In this document: positions 17,579 to 27,400 of the stretch, piece by piece
Layout: each line of letters starts with the position of its first letter
Numbering within the stretch: position 1 is the first letter of the stretch
DNA from: Alphaproteobacteria bacterium
GTDB lineage: Bacteria > Pseudomonadota > Alphaproteobacteria > Micropepsales > Micropepsaceae
NCBI GenBank assembly: GCA_016783965.1
Contig: JADHVO010000006.1
Location: forward strand, 285,559-349,558
Length of the DNA stretch: 64,000 nt
Direction of reading: 5' to 3'
Program-made: the position numbers and the translations under genes
Notes under the pieces: generated by a model
What the model saw: only the letters and a program-made list of their open reading frames with translations
The model's database searches: none
Told to the model about the DNA's origin: nothing

Positions 17579-20539
17579 GTGATTTTCAGGTTCGTGGGCC
17601 GGGCGCTGATCTGCGCCGGTCTGATGGTTGGCATGCGTGCCCAATTGCAGGTGCTTTCGCCGTCGGTCGGCCTCAGCAAGATCGAAACCAAGGACCTTGA
17701 GCTTCTCTACTATGACCCGCTGCAGACCTATCTCACCCCCTACACAGCACGCGCCTACGAGAATTCGTTCGCCTTCCAGCGCCGCACCTTCGACTGGACA
17801 CCGTTCGACCGCCCGGTCGTGCTGCTGCGAGATCTCTCCGACAACGGCCGTGCAACGGTGCGCGCTGCTCCCAGCAACGCGCTAACCCTCGACGTCGCGC
17901 CGATCTACATCCCGTTCGAGACCTTCAGCCCTGGCGAGCGCTTCTTCACGCTCATGAACCACGAGTTGACGCACATCGCCACGATGGATGTCGCCAACGA
18001 CTCCGACAATTTCTGGCGCGGCGTGTTCCACGGCAAGCCGAACCCGATAACCGAGCATCCGGACTCGATCGTCTACAACTTCCTTGCTGCGCCGCGCACG
18101 ACTGTGCCGCGCTGGTATCTCGAAGGCAGCGCTGTGTTCATGGAGACCTGGATGGCCGGGGGCCTTGGCCGCGCCCAGGGCGGCTATGACGAGATGGTGT
18201 TCCGCGCCATGGTCCGCGACAACGCCAGGTTCTACACGCCGCTCGGTCTCGAATCGGAAGGCAATGCCGTCGACTTTCAGGTCGGCGCCAACGACTACCT
18301 CTACGGCACGCGCTTCGACTCTTACCTCGCCATGACCTATGGCCCCGAGAAGGTGATCGAATGGCTGAAGCGCGAGAACGGCAGCGCCGGCTACTATGAA
18401 ACCGATTTCGAACGCGTCTTCGGCAAGCCGCTAGACAACGCCTGGGCCGACTGGATCGACTTCGAGCACCAGTTCCAGGCGAAGAATCTGCAATCGGTTC
18501 GGCAATACCCGCTGACGCCGACCACACCGCTGACGCCGCACGGCCTCGGCTCCGTGTCGCGCAGCTTCTATGATCCCCAGACCGACAGCCTCATCGCCGG
18601 CTTCCGTGCACCGGGCGTGATCGCCAACATAGGCCTGATTTCGCTGAAGGACGGCAGCGTCAAGGAGCTCACCTATCTGAAAGGCCCCGCGCTCTATCGC
18701 GTGACGTCGATAGCGTACGATGCGGACAGCCGCAAGGTCTACTACACGACCGACAACAACGATTACCGCGACCTTGTGGAGATCGATCTCGCGAGTGGCA
18801 GCACGCGAGCGTTGATCCGCAATGGCCGCACTGGCGATCTTGCCGTAGATCCGGTCGATCACGCGCTATGGGGTGTGCGCACGATCAATGGCATCGACTC
18901 GCTGGTGCGCATGAACGCCACGCACGACAGCTGGAATCTGGTCCAGGCCTTCCCCTATGGCCGCATGCTCTTCGACCTTGATATTTCGCCCGACGGCCAA
19001 TACCTCGCTGCGTCCGTGGGCGAGATCAGCGGCGCCCAGCGCATTGCCGTCTATCGCATCGCCGATTTGCAGAACGGCGTCGTCAACGAGATCGCATCGA
19101 TGAAGCTCGATCCGGCGGTGCCGGAAGGCGCGGTGTTCTCGCCCGACGGCAAATATCTCTACGCCACCGCGTTCTACACCGGCGTATCCAACGTCTACCG
19201 CCTCGACCTCGCCACCGGCAAAGTCGATGCGGTGACCAATGCGTCCACCGGATTCTTCCGTCCGCTGCCGATGAAGGACGGTTCGATGATCGTCTACGAG
19301 TACACGGGCGAAGGCTTCCGTCCCGTGCGCATCGATCCCAAGCCGCTCGACAACCTCGGCAATGTCAGCTTTCTGGGCACCGAGATCGCCAACAAATACC
19401 CGATTGTGAAAACCTGGGCGGTCGGCGCGCCGTCACAGATCCCGATTGACTCCATGATCACTGGCCGCGGTGAGTATATTCCGCGCGACGAGCTGCGCCT
19501 GATGGCGCTTTATCCAACGGTGATGGGTTATCGCGGCCACGCCGCGATCGGCCTCTACGCCGATCTTCAGGATCCGCTCGGATACAATGAGCTGTCAGCC
19601 AACATTGCCTATTCGCCCGCCGGCAATATTACGGGCGGCGAGCAGTTCCACGCCGACATCACCTACCGCACGCTCTATTGGCATGTGAAGTACTGGCACA
19701 ACTACGCCACGTTCTACGATCTGTTCGGGCCGGTCGATAACAGCCGACGGGGCGACGCACTGCTTGCCGGTTACAGCCAGGCGCTGATCTATGACCCGCC
19801 GCGCCGCCTCGACTTCACCGCCGACATCGAACTCTACAGCGGCCTGAACGCTCTTCCGGGTGCGCAGAACATCGCGCCCGGTGCGCCGAGCCTCGGTACG
19901 CTCAAGCTGGCGCTCAACTACGACAACATCGACAAGTCCCTGGGTGCCGTCGATTACGAGGAAGGTTATCACCTGCGCGGCGTCATCAGCTCGGACTACA
20001 GCCGCGGCACCTTCTATCCAAAGGTCCGGCTCGACGCGAATGCCGGCTTCGCGCTGCCGTGGAAGCACTCTTCGTTGTGGGGCTACGCGTCGGCCGGCTG
20101 GGGCACGGGCAATCCGAAAAGTTCCCTCGACTCCTTTTACTTCGGCTCATTCCGCAACAACTACGTCGACGACGGCGAGGTGAAGCGCTACCGCGAATAC
20201 GACAGCTTCCCGGGTTTCGACATCGACGCCATCAGCGCCCGCAGCTACCTCAAGGGTGTCGGCGAGTGGAATCTTCCGCCCGTTCGTTTCAGCGATGTCG
20301 GTGCCGCTTCGTTCTTCCTGAGTTCCGTCCGTCCCGCGGTCTTCGCCGGCGTTCTGGCCGCCGATCCGGGCGCAAGCTTCGCGCACACCTACGAGAGCAT
20401 CGGCTTCCAGCTCGACTGGAATTTCACCATCGCGGTGCGCTTGCCGATGACCTTCTCCATCGGCTACGCCCGCGGCTTCAGCGACAGCAGCATAACCAGC
20501 CGCCACGACGAGATTCTGGCCTCTCTCAAAATCCTGTAG
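17579..20539 (+). CDS. Secreted metallopeptidase-like/beta-propeller/outer-membrane barrel protein
   Basis: 986 residues from GTG 17579 (GGGGGCGAG upstream), with a signal-like hydrophobic start. Residues 90-300 form a peptidase-MA-like gluzincin domain with NHELTH (HExxH at 128-132) and a second-ligand motif WYLEGSAVFME. The middle (about 320-620) holds repeated blade motifs such as DISPDGQYLAAS and VFSPDGKYLYAT, typical of a TolB/WD40-like propeller. The last ~330 residues alternate aromatic and polar residues like an outer-membrane barrel and end in ILASLKIL. It probably sits in the outer membrane and acts on or near surface polymers (inference). Confidence 0.75.
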   Translation: MIFRFVGRALICAGLMVGMRAQLQVLSPSVGLSKIETKDLELLYYDPLQTYLTPYTARAYENSFAFQRRTFDWTPFDRPVVLLRDLSDNGRATVRAAPSNALTLDVAPIYIPFETFSPGERFFTLMNHELTHIATMDVANDSDNFWRGVFHGKPNPITEHPDSIVYNFLAAPRTTVPRWYLEGSAVFMETWMAGGLGRAQGGYDEMVFRAMVRDNARFYTPLGLESEGNAVDFQVGANDYLYGTRFDSYLAMTYGPEKVIEWLKRENGSAGYYETDFERVFGKPLDNAWADWIDFEHQFQAKNLQSVRQYPLTPTTPLTPHGLGSVSRSFYDPQTDSLIAGFRAPGVIANIGLISLKDGSVKELTYLKGPALYRVTSIAYDADSRKVYYTTDNNDYRDLVEIDLASGSTRALIRNGRTGDLAVDPVDHALWGVRTINGIDSLVRMNATHDSWNLVQAFPYGRMLFDLDISPDGQYLAASVGEISGAQRIAVYRIADLQNGVVNEIASMKLDPAVPEGAVFSPDGKYLYATAFYTGVSNVYRLDLATGKVDAVTNASTGFFRPLPMKDGSMIVYEYTGEGFRPVRIDPKPLDNLGNVSFLGTEIANKYPIVKTWAVGAPSQIPIDSMITGRGEYIPRDELRLMALYPTVMGYRGHAAIGLYADLQDPLGYNELSANIAYSPAGNITGGEQFHADITYRTLYWHVKYWHNYATFYDLFGPVDNSRRGDALLAGYSQALIYDPPRRLDFTADIELYSGLNALPGAQNIAPGAPSLGTLKLALNYDNIDKSLGAVDYEEGYHLRGVISSDYSRGTFYPKVRLDANAGFALPWKHSSLWGYASAGWGTGNPKSSLDSFYFGSFRNNYVDDGEVKRYREYDSFPGFDIDAISARSYLKGVGEWNLPPVRFSDVGAASFFLSSVRPAVFAGVLAADPGASFAHTYESIGFQLDWNFTIAVRLPMTFSIGYARGFSDSSITSRHDEILASLKIL

Positions 20540-20548
20540 AGCGTGACC

Positions 20549-21574
20549 ATGCCTGCGCATTTCCTGCTCGAAGCACCGATCGGCCTTGTGCCGGTGCTCT
20601 TGTTTCTGGCGGTGCTGCTCTATTTCGACAGCTACCGGCTGATCAGCCTGAACGAAATGATCCTTACATTGGCCGCCGGCCTGCTGGCGGCGGGTGCGGG
20701 CTACTTCGTCAACGGTGCCCTGCTGGGCGCGACCGGTCTCCCCTTTGACCGCTACACCTACTTCGTATCGCCGGTGGTCGAGGAGCTGCTGAAGGCGGCC
20801 ATCCTGATCGTCATGTTCGCACGCAATCGCGTCGGCTTCATGATCGATGCCGCCATTATGGGCTTCTCGGTCGGCACCGGTTTCGCCGTGTTCGAGAACA
20901 TCTATTACCTGTATGTCTTGCAGGACGCCGGCGACCTTGGCACCTGGATCGTGCGCGGCTTCGGCACCGCCATAATGCACGGCGGAACGACCGCGATCTT
21001 CGCGATGCTCACCCAGTCTTTGATCGAGCGCCGCGGCCGCTCCGCGCTCTATCTCTTCCTGCCCGGATTAATACTGGCGGTCGTCATCCACGCCATCTTC
21101 AACGCGCTCGAGGGCACGCCGGCGGTGGCGATGCTGGCAGCGATGGTCGGTCTGCCGCCAATGTTCTATTTCATCTTCACCAAGAACGAGTTCGCCGTGC
21201 ACCAGTGGCTGGTCAAGGACTACGCCTCGCACGAACAGCTGCTCGAGGAAATCAACAACGGCGAGTTCACGCATAGCGAGGCCGGCCGCTTCATCCTCAG
21301 TCTGACGAACAAGTTCGACAAGAAGGTCGTCGACCACATGTTCGAATACCTGAAGCTTCACACCCAGCTTGTGCTGCGGGCGGAGCAGATCACGCTGGCG
21401 CGCGAGAAGAACGAGAAGATCGAGCGACGGCAGCAGGATCATGACGACCTCGTTCGCCTCGAGGAGCTGGAACGGCTGATTGGCAGCACTGCCATGATGG
21501 CGCTCTGGCCGCATCTGCATTTCAGCCGCCGCGAGCTCTGGGAAATCCACCACCTTCACGAGGCGGCGGCCTAG
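20549..21574 (+). CDS. PrsW-family intramembrane protease
   Basis: 341 residues from ATG 20549. The first ~215 hold about seven transmembrane helices with the family's three motifs: SPVVEELLKA (paired Glu), GFAVFENIYY, and a His in IMHGGTTA. These are the putative catalytic residues of the PrsW/CPBP superfamily. The C-terminal ~120 residues are a soluble, highly charged helical extension (LAREKNEKIERRQQDHDD), longer than in the minimal enzymes. It starts 10 nt after the propeller-barrel gene, so the two are probably co-transcribed. Substrate unknown. Confidence 0.85.
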   Translation: MPAHFLLEAPIGLVPVLLFLAVLLYFDSYRLISLNEMILTLAAGLLAAGAGYFVNGALLGATGLPFDRYTYFVSPVVEELLKAAILIVMFARNRVGFMIDAAIMGFSVGTGFAVFENIYYLYVLQDAGDLGTWIVRGFGTAIMHGGTTAIFAMLTQSLIERRGRSALYLFLPGLILAVVIHAIFNALEGTPAVAMLAAMVGLPPMFYFIFTKNEFAVHQWLVKDYASHEQLLEEINNGEFTHSEAGRFILSLTNKFDKKVVDHMFEYLKLHTQLVLRAEQITLAREKNEKIERRQQDHDDLVRLEELERLIGSTAMMALWPHLHFSRRELWEIHHLHEAAA

Positions 21575-21736
21575 GGCAATTCCAGGAAAGGTTGCAGCGC
21601 TTTTCCGTCCGACATTGCGACAACAAATAAGCAGGACCGGTTCGCCGATTCCGTGAAGCGGTCTAGTGACCGCGTGGCCTTGATTTGAGGGGGCCAGCCA
21701 CTACTGTTTAGGGCGTCTCTTTTCGGAGCGCCGCAC

Positions 21737-22306
21737 ATGTCGTCGACCGTCTGGATCGTGATCGTCGTGGGCGCCATCGTCGCCTTCGCGATCTTCATCT
21801 ACAATCGCCTCGTTGTGCTGAGGCAAGCGTGGCAGCGTGCCTTTTCCGACATCGACGTGCAGCTCAAGCAGCGCCAGGACCTGATCCCGAACCTGGTCGA
21901 GACCGTCAAAGGCTATGCCGCACATGAACGCGGCGTCCTCGACGAGGTCACCCAGGCCCGCTCCGCCGCGATGCGCGCGACGACGGTGGGTGAAAAAGGC
22001 GCTGCCGAGGCCGCCTTGTCCGGCGCGCTCGGCAACCTCATCGCGGTGGCGGAGCGCTATCCCGATCTCAAGGCCAACCACAACTTCCTGGCGCTCCAGC
22101 AGGAACTCGGCGACCTCGAGAACAAGATCGCCGCCGCCCGCCGCTTCCTCAACAGCGCGGTGGCCGAATACAACGCCAGCATCCAGCAGTTCCCGGCTGT
22201 GCTGCTCGCCGGCGTGATGGGTTTCGCTCCGGCGCAGATGTTCGCGCTGGACGACGCAGAGCGCGTGACGGCGAAGGAGCCGCCCAAGGTCAGCCTCACG
22301 GCGTGA
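21737..22306 (+). CDS. lemA: LemA family protein
   Basis: 189 residues: an N-terminal transmembrane helix (4-24) and a LemA helical-bundle domain with the hallmark QLKQRQDLIPNLVETVKGYA and an ending AEYNASIQQFPAVLLA. LemA proteins are membrane-anchored helical bundles commonly encoded beside M48 proteases or TPM-domain proteins. Here the M48 gene starts 4 nt after its stop, giving the classic lemA-htpX-like pair. Exact function remains unsettled in the family. Confidence 0.93.
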   Translation: MSSTVWIVIVVGAIVAFAIFIYNRLVVLRQAWQRAFSDIDVQLKQRQDLIPNLVETVKGYAAHERGVLDEVTQARSAAMRATTVGEKGAAEAALSGALGNLIAVAERYPDLKANHNFLALQQELGDLENKIAAARRFLNSAVAEYNASIQQFPAVLLAGVMGFAPAQMFALDDAERVTAKEPPKVSLTA

Positions 22307-22309
22307 CGC

Positions 22310-23365
22310 ATGGCGCAACTCGGTCTCACCACCTACCGGCTGAACAACAATCTCAAGTCGACGGCGCTGCTGGTTGCCTTTCCCTTCCTGCTGCTCGTTC
22401 TGGTCGGCGCCATCGCGGGTGCCTTCGGCGCGACGCAGGGCTATGGCGACCCGGTGGAGTTCGCGGTCAACGTGCTGATCCAAACCTGGCCCATTGTGCT
22501 GGGCGTCGCCGCGATCTGGGTGCTAATCGGCTATTTTTTCAACGGCGCCATCATCCGCCACGCTACCGGCGCGGTCTCGCTCACCCGCCAGCAGGAGCCC
22601 GAGCTCTACAATCTGGTCGAGAACCTCTGTATCTCGCGCGGCCTGGCGGTGCCGAAGCTCTACATTGTCGAAACCGACGCGAAGAACGCCTTTGCCAGCG
22701 GCATCGACCAGCGCACGTTTGCCATCACCGTCACGCGCGGCCTGCTGAACGCGCTCGACAAGGACGAGCTCGAGGCGGTGCTGGCACATGAGCTGACGCA
22801 CATCATGAATCGCGACACACGACTCCTGATCGTCACCATCGTGTTCGTGGGCATGATCTCGTTCCTGGCCCAGCTTCTCTGGCGCGGCATGCGGGTGATG
22901 TCATTCCGCTCGCGCGGCAAGGGCGGTCTGGCAGTCCTGGTCTTCGTGTTGATCGCTGCGGCAATATCGGGCATCGGCTATCTTCTGGCGCTGATCCTGC
23001 GGTTCGCCATCTCGCGCCGCCGCGAATACCAGGCGGATGCGGGCTCGGTGGACTTGACCAAGAACCCGGACGCGCTGATCAGCGCCCTGACGAAGATCGC
23101 GGACAATCCCGACGTGCCGCACGTGCCGAGCGAAGTGCGCCAGATGTTCATCGAGAACCCGCCTTCGAACTCGAGCATCGCGCACCTGTTCGACACCCAT
23201 CCGCCGATCGACAAGCGGATCCAGGTACTGGAATCCCTCGGCGGTCACGCGCCGCAACCCGCCATCCTGTCGGCCCCGCCGGAGAAACCGGGGCGGTCAT
23301 CGGACGCGCCGGCCGGCGGCCCATGGGGCGCAGCGCCGCCATCGCAGAAAGGACCCTGGGGATGA
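22310..23365 (+). CDS. M48-family membrane metalloprotease (HtpX-like)
   Basis: 351 residues. Two N-terminal transmembrane helices (about 22-45 and 60-82), zinc motif AHELTHIMNRD (HExxH at 160-164), two more helices (about 178-235), and the third ligand Glu in RREYQADAGSV. Family role is quality control of membrane proteins. The C-terminus has a Pro-rich tail (APPEKPGRSSDAPAGGPWG). Tight coupling to lemA upstream, and its stop overlaps the next gene's ATG (ATGA). Confidence 0.9.
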   Translation: MAQLGLTTYRLNNNLKSTALLVAFPFLLLVLVGAIAGAFGATQGYGDPVEFAVNVLIQTWPIVLGVAAIWVLIGYFFNGAIIRHATGAVSLTRQQEPELYNLVENLCISRGLAVPKLYIVETDAKNAFASGIDQRTFAITVTRGLLNALDKDELEAVLAHELTHIMNRDTRLLIVTIVFVGMISFLAQLLWRGMRVMSFRSRGKGGLAVLVFVLIAAAISGIGYLLALILRFAISRRREYQADAGSVDLTKNPDALISALTKIADNPDVPHVPSEVRQMFIENPPSNSSIAHLFDTHPPIDKRIQVLESLGGHAPQPAILSAPPEKPGRSSDAPAGGPWGAAPPSQKGPWG

Positions 23366-24399
23366 ACCGCTACTGGACGCTCTCCGGCAAACCGCTCGGC
23401 GGCTGGCCCGATGCAGAAACCTTCGCGCTGCACGAAGCGCCCATCCCGAAGCCCGGAGCAGGGCAGGCGCTCACCCGAACAATCTATATTTCGCTCGATC
23501 CCTATCAATGGGGCTACAAGAAGCGCGGCACCGAGCCCGCCGGCGTGCCCTGTCACGCGCGCACGGTTTCGCAAGTCCTCGAAAGTAACCTCGATGGTCT
23601 TAAGCCCGGCGACTACGTCTTCAACACTAATGGCTGGTCCGAATACGGCCTGATGGGCGAGCGCGTCTGGCGTCCGGGCTACATGATCCCGCGCAAGCTC
23701 GATCCCGCGCGCGGCCGCATTTCACAAGCGGTCGGCGTGCTCGGCATGCTGGGCCTCACCGCCTATGCGGGCCTGGTCGTAATGGCCTCGCCGAAGGCGG
23801 GAGAAACGCTTGTAGTCTCCGCGGCGTCCGGTGGCGTCGGGCAGATCGTCGGCCAGCTCGGCAAGGCGCGCGGCCTGCGCGTCATCGGCATCGCCGGCAA
23901 GGAGGCGAAATGCCGCTTCGTTACGGAAGAACTCGGCCTCGATGCCTGCGTCTCGCATTTGAGCCCAACCTTGCCCGAAGATCTGCGCGCGGCGTGTCCG
24001 AACGGCGTCGACATCTATTTCGAAAACGTCGGCGGCGCCGTGTTCGACGCCGTGCTGCCGCTGTTCAACGCGAGCGCGAGGATGACGATTTGCGGCCTCA
24101 TCGCACACTACGGCGACGCGCCCGGCACCGATGCGCGCGCCGCGTTGATGAAGCGCGGCGAGGCGATCTTCGCCGCCTGCAATGTCACCGTTCGCGATCT
24201 CTTCGTCGGCGATTTCGTGAAAAGCCATCACGACGTCTTTCTCGACGAAGTTGCACCGCTCGTCGCATCCGGCCGCATCAGGTACCGCGAGGACATCCGC
24301 GAGGGCATCGAGAACGTCCCGGCCTGCTTCTCCGAAATGCTGCGCGGCGACAACTTCGGCAAGATGCTGGTGCAGGTCGCGTCCGATCCGACACTTTGA
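23362..24399 (+). CDS. NADP-dependent medium-chain oxidoreductase (leukotriene B4 12-hydroxydehydrogenase/CurA-like)
   Basis: 345 residues of the zinc-free MDR branch that reduces alkenals/enones with NADPH. Visible: N-terminal RTIYISLDPYQWG, the hinge GVLGMLGLTAYAGL, the dinucleotide loop SAASGGVGQIVGQLGK, and the DIYFENVGG motif characteristic of this branch. No zinc-binding Cys cluster. The ATG at 23362 overlaps the M48 stop by 4 nt, so it is translationally coupled to an unrelated membrane-protease gene. Convergent with the glucan synthase gene, 3 nt apart. Confidence 0.88.
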   Translation: MNRYWTLSGKPLGGWPDAETFALHEAPIPKPGAGQALTRTIYISLDPYQWGYKKRGTEPAGVPCHARTVSQVLESNLDGLKPGDYVFNTNGWSEYGLMGERVWRPGYMIPRKLDPARGRISQAVGVLGMLGLTAYAGLVVMASPKAGETLVVSAASGGVGQIVGQLGKARGLRVIGIAGKEAKCRFVTEELGLDACVSHLSPTLPEDLRAACPNGVDIYFENVGGAVFDAVLPLFNASARMTICGLIAHYGDAPGTDARAALMKRGEAIFAACNVTVRDLFVGDFVKSHHDVFLDEVAPLVASGRIRYREDIREGIENVPACFSEMLRGDNFGKMLVQVASDPTL

Positions 24400-24402
24400 A
24401 CA

Positions 24403-27400
24403 TCAACGCGCCGCGCGCGCCTGTGGCGGGATTGCGGCTTGTGCTTGTCCCATCACCACACGTACATGGTGCGTCTTGCCATCGTCCTTCAGCACGATGT
24501 CGTCGATGGGAAGGCCATCGGCATACATCTCGGCCACGCCGGTGCTCTGGTGGCGTGGGTTGGTCACCGCGATTTCATACGTCGCGCGTCCGCGCCGGAT
24601 CGTCGCGGTGAAGCCGTCCCATGAAGGCGGGATGCAGGGGGCGACGATCAGCCTGTCGCCCCGGATCGTCAGGCCCAGCAGCCATTCCATGCCCACGCGA
24701 TACATCCACGAAGCCGATCCGGTGTACCAGGACCATCCGCCACGGCCGACATGCGGCGGCGCCGAATAGACGTCCGCCGCCACGACATAGGGCTCGAGCC
24801 GATAGCGCTGTGCTGCGGTGCGGTTGCGGCAGCGCGTGATCGGGCTGATCATCTGGTACAGATCGTGCGCCTTGGCCGCGTTGCCGAGTTCGGCGAATGC
24901 CGCGACCGCCCATAGGGCGGCATGGGTGTACTGCCCGCCGTTCTCACGCATGCCGGCGGGATAGCCCTTGATGTAGCCCGGGTCGTGATCAGTATTGACG
25001 AAAGGCGGGTTGAACAGGAGCACGATCTCGTCGGCGCTGCGCACCAGGTACTTGTCCAGCGCCTCCATCGCGCGCGCCGCACGGTTGGGCTGCGCGCCCC
25101 TCGACAGCACGCTCCACGACTGCGCAATCGAGTCGATGCGGCACTCGCTGTTGGTCACCGAACCCAATGGCGAGCCGTCGTCATAGTAAGCGCGGCGGTA
25201 CCAGTCGCCGTCCCACGCATTGTTCTCAAGTGATTCCTTCAGTGCCGCCGCATGCAGCAGCCAGCTTGCGGCGCGCTTGCCGTCGCCGCGGTTCTCTGCC
25301 AGCGGCGCCAGCCTGGACAGCACGTCGTAGAGGAACCAGCCCAGCCACACGCTCTCGCCGCGGCCATGCTCACCGACGCGATTCATGCCGTCGTTCCAGT
25401 CACCGGTGCCGATCGGCGGCAGGCCATGGGCTCCGGTGGCGAGGCTCGCGTCCAGCGCACGGGCCATATGCTCGTACAGGCTGGCGGTGGTCGGACTGAC
25501 CGTCGGCTCGAAGAACGCTTCGCCTTCATCCGGCTTGAGCGTCTGCCCTTCCAGGAACGGTATCTGCTCGTCCAGGATCGCCGTGTCGCCAGTGGTTGCA
25601 AGATAGTGCGCCACGACATAGCCGAGCCATCCCTTGTCGTCCGAAATGCGCGTGCGGATGCCTTTGCCGCTCTCAGGCAGCCACCAGTGCTGCACATCGC
25701 CTTCGGGGAACTGCCGGCCCGCGGCGCGCAGGATCTGCGCGCGCGCGACGTCCGGCCGGATGGCGCACAGCGCAAGCGAATCCTGCAACTGGTCGCGGAA
25801 GCCGTAGGCGCCGCTCACCTGATAGAAGCCGGCCCGTCCCCACATCCGGCACGCGAGCACCTGATACAGCAGCCAGCGGTTGAGCATTAGGTCCATGGCG
25901 CGGTCCGGCGTCTTCACCTGGATCGTGCCGAGCAAGCCGTCCCAGAAGCCGGTGACTTCCGCGAAGCACTTGTCGAGATCGGCGTCGCGATACTTCCGCG
26001 CCAGGTCAAGCGCCGCGTCGGCGTTCTCGCCCTGTCCAAGGATGACCACGCACTCCGCCGTCGCTCCCGGCGCGATCTCGATCACGGTCTGCATCGCGCC
26101 GCAGGGATCGTGTCCCGCGCCGGTCCGGCCCGAAAGGGGCCGATCGCTGGCAAGTGCCGCCGGGCGGTCCGGACTGCCGTTGCGGCCCAGGAATTCGCGG
26201 CGGTCGCCGGTCCAGCTCATCTGCTTGCCGCGCAGGTCCAGGAACGCAACGGCCCGGTTGAAGTCCTCGCTCCAGGGATTGCGCGCCGTCATTACGCGCG
26301 TCGCGGGATCGGTCGCGGTGATGATGTGCGGCGCGCCGCGCGTGCGCTGCTGACCAAGCGACCACTCGGCATAGGCCGTTACCGACAGCCTGCGTGTCCG
26401 TCCGGATGCGTTGGTCAGCTTCAGCCGCGAGATCTTCACCGGATCGTTCAGCGCCGCGAACATGGTCAGTTCCGACGTGATGCCGTTGCCTGCGCAATCG
26501 AACCGCGAGTATCCCTGGCCGTGGCGGGCGACATAGCGGCCGTTGCTGTCGCGTATCGGACAGGCGGTGGGAGTCCAGAGTTCGCCGGTTTCGAGATCGC
26601 ACAGATAGAGGATCTCGCTGGACTCGTTGCTGACCGGATCGTTCGACCAGCCGGTGATCTGGTTCTGCTGCGAATTGCGCGCCCAAGTGAAGCTGCTGCC
26701 CTGGGCGGAGACCTGGAAGCCAAACTGCGCGTTGGCGATCACATTGATCCAGGGTGCCGGCGGCGTCTGGCCGCTCTCCATCGCGATCACATAGGTGCGC
26801 CCGTCGTCGGCGAAGCCGCCGAAGCCGTTGTCGAATTCGAGCGCCGGAAGAGGTGGTGACGAAGTTTCCGCCGCCTTGTCCGGCAGCGTTATCCGTCGCG
26901 GCCGGGCCGGCGGCGCGGCCTTCTCTTCCAGCGCGCGCAGAACCTGTTCGGCTAGCGTCCCGCGACGCGGTGACAGCACCACGCGTGCCGCCGCCAGCAG
27001 CGCCTCACGCGCTTCCGTGCCCATGAGATCTGCGCGCACCATATACACGTTGCCCGGCTGGCTGCCGCTCCGGTCCACATTGCGCGCCAGCGCATCCAAC
27101 CCGTTCTGGAGGTCCTGCGCGTAGGACGATGCGCGCTCGTTCAGCAGCACCACGTCGACCGCCAGCTGCTTGCTGCGCCAATAGGCGTGCGCCTGCAACA
27201 GCTGCCGCGCCATGCCGATGTCGCTGGCGTCGTCGGTGCGCAGGATGACGATGGGCAGGTCGCCCGAAATCCCCATCGCCCACAGCGACGACGCCGGCCT
27301 CCCGCCGCGACTGAGGACGTCGTGCGAACAGCGCAGCGCGTGGTCCGAATACAGCACCCAGTTCGCCAGCGACTGAAACAGGTGCGCCTCGTCCGTGCCG

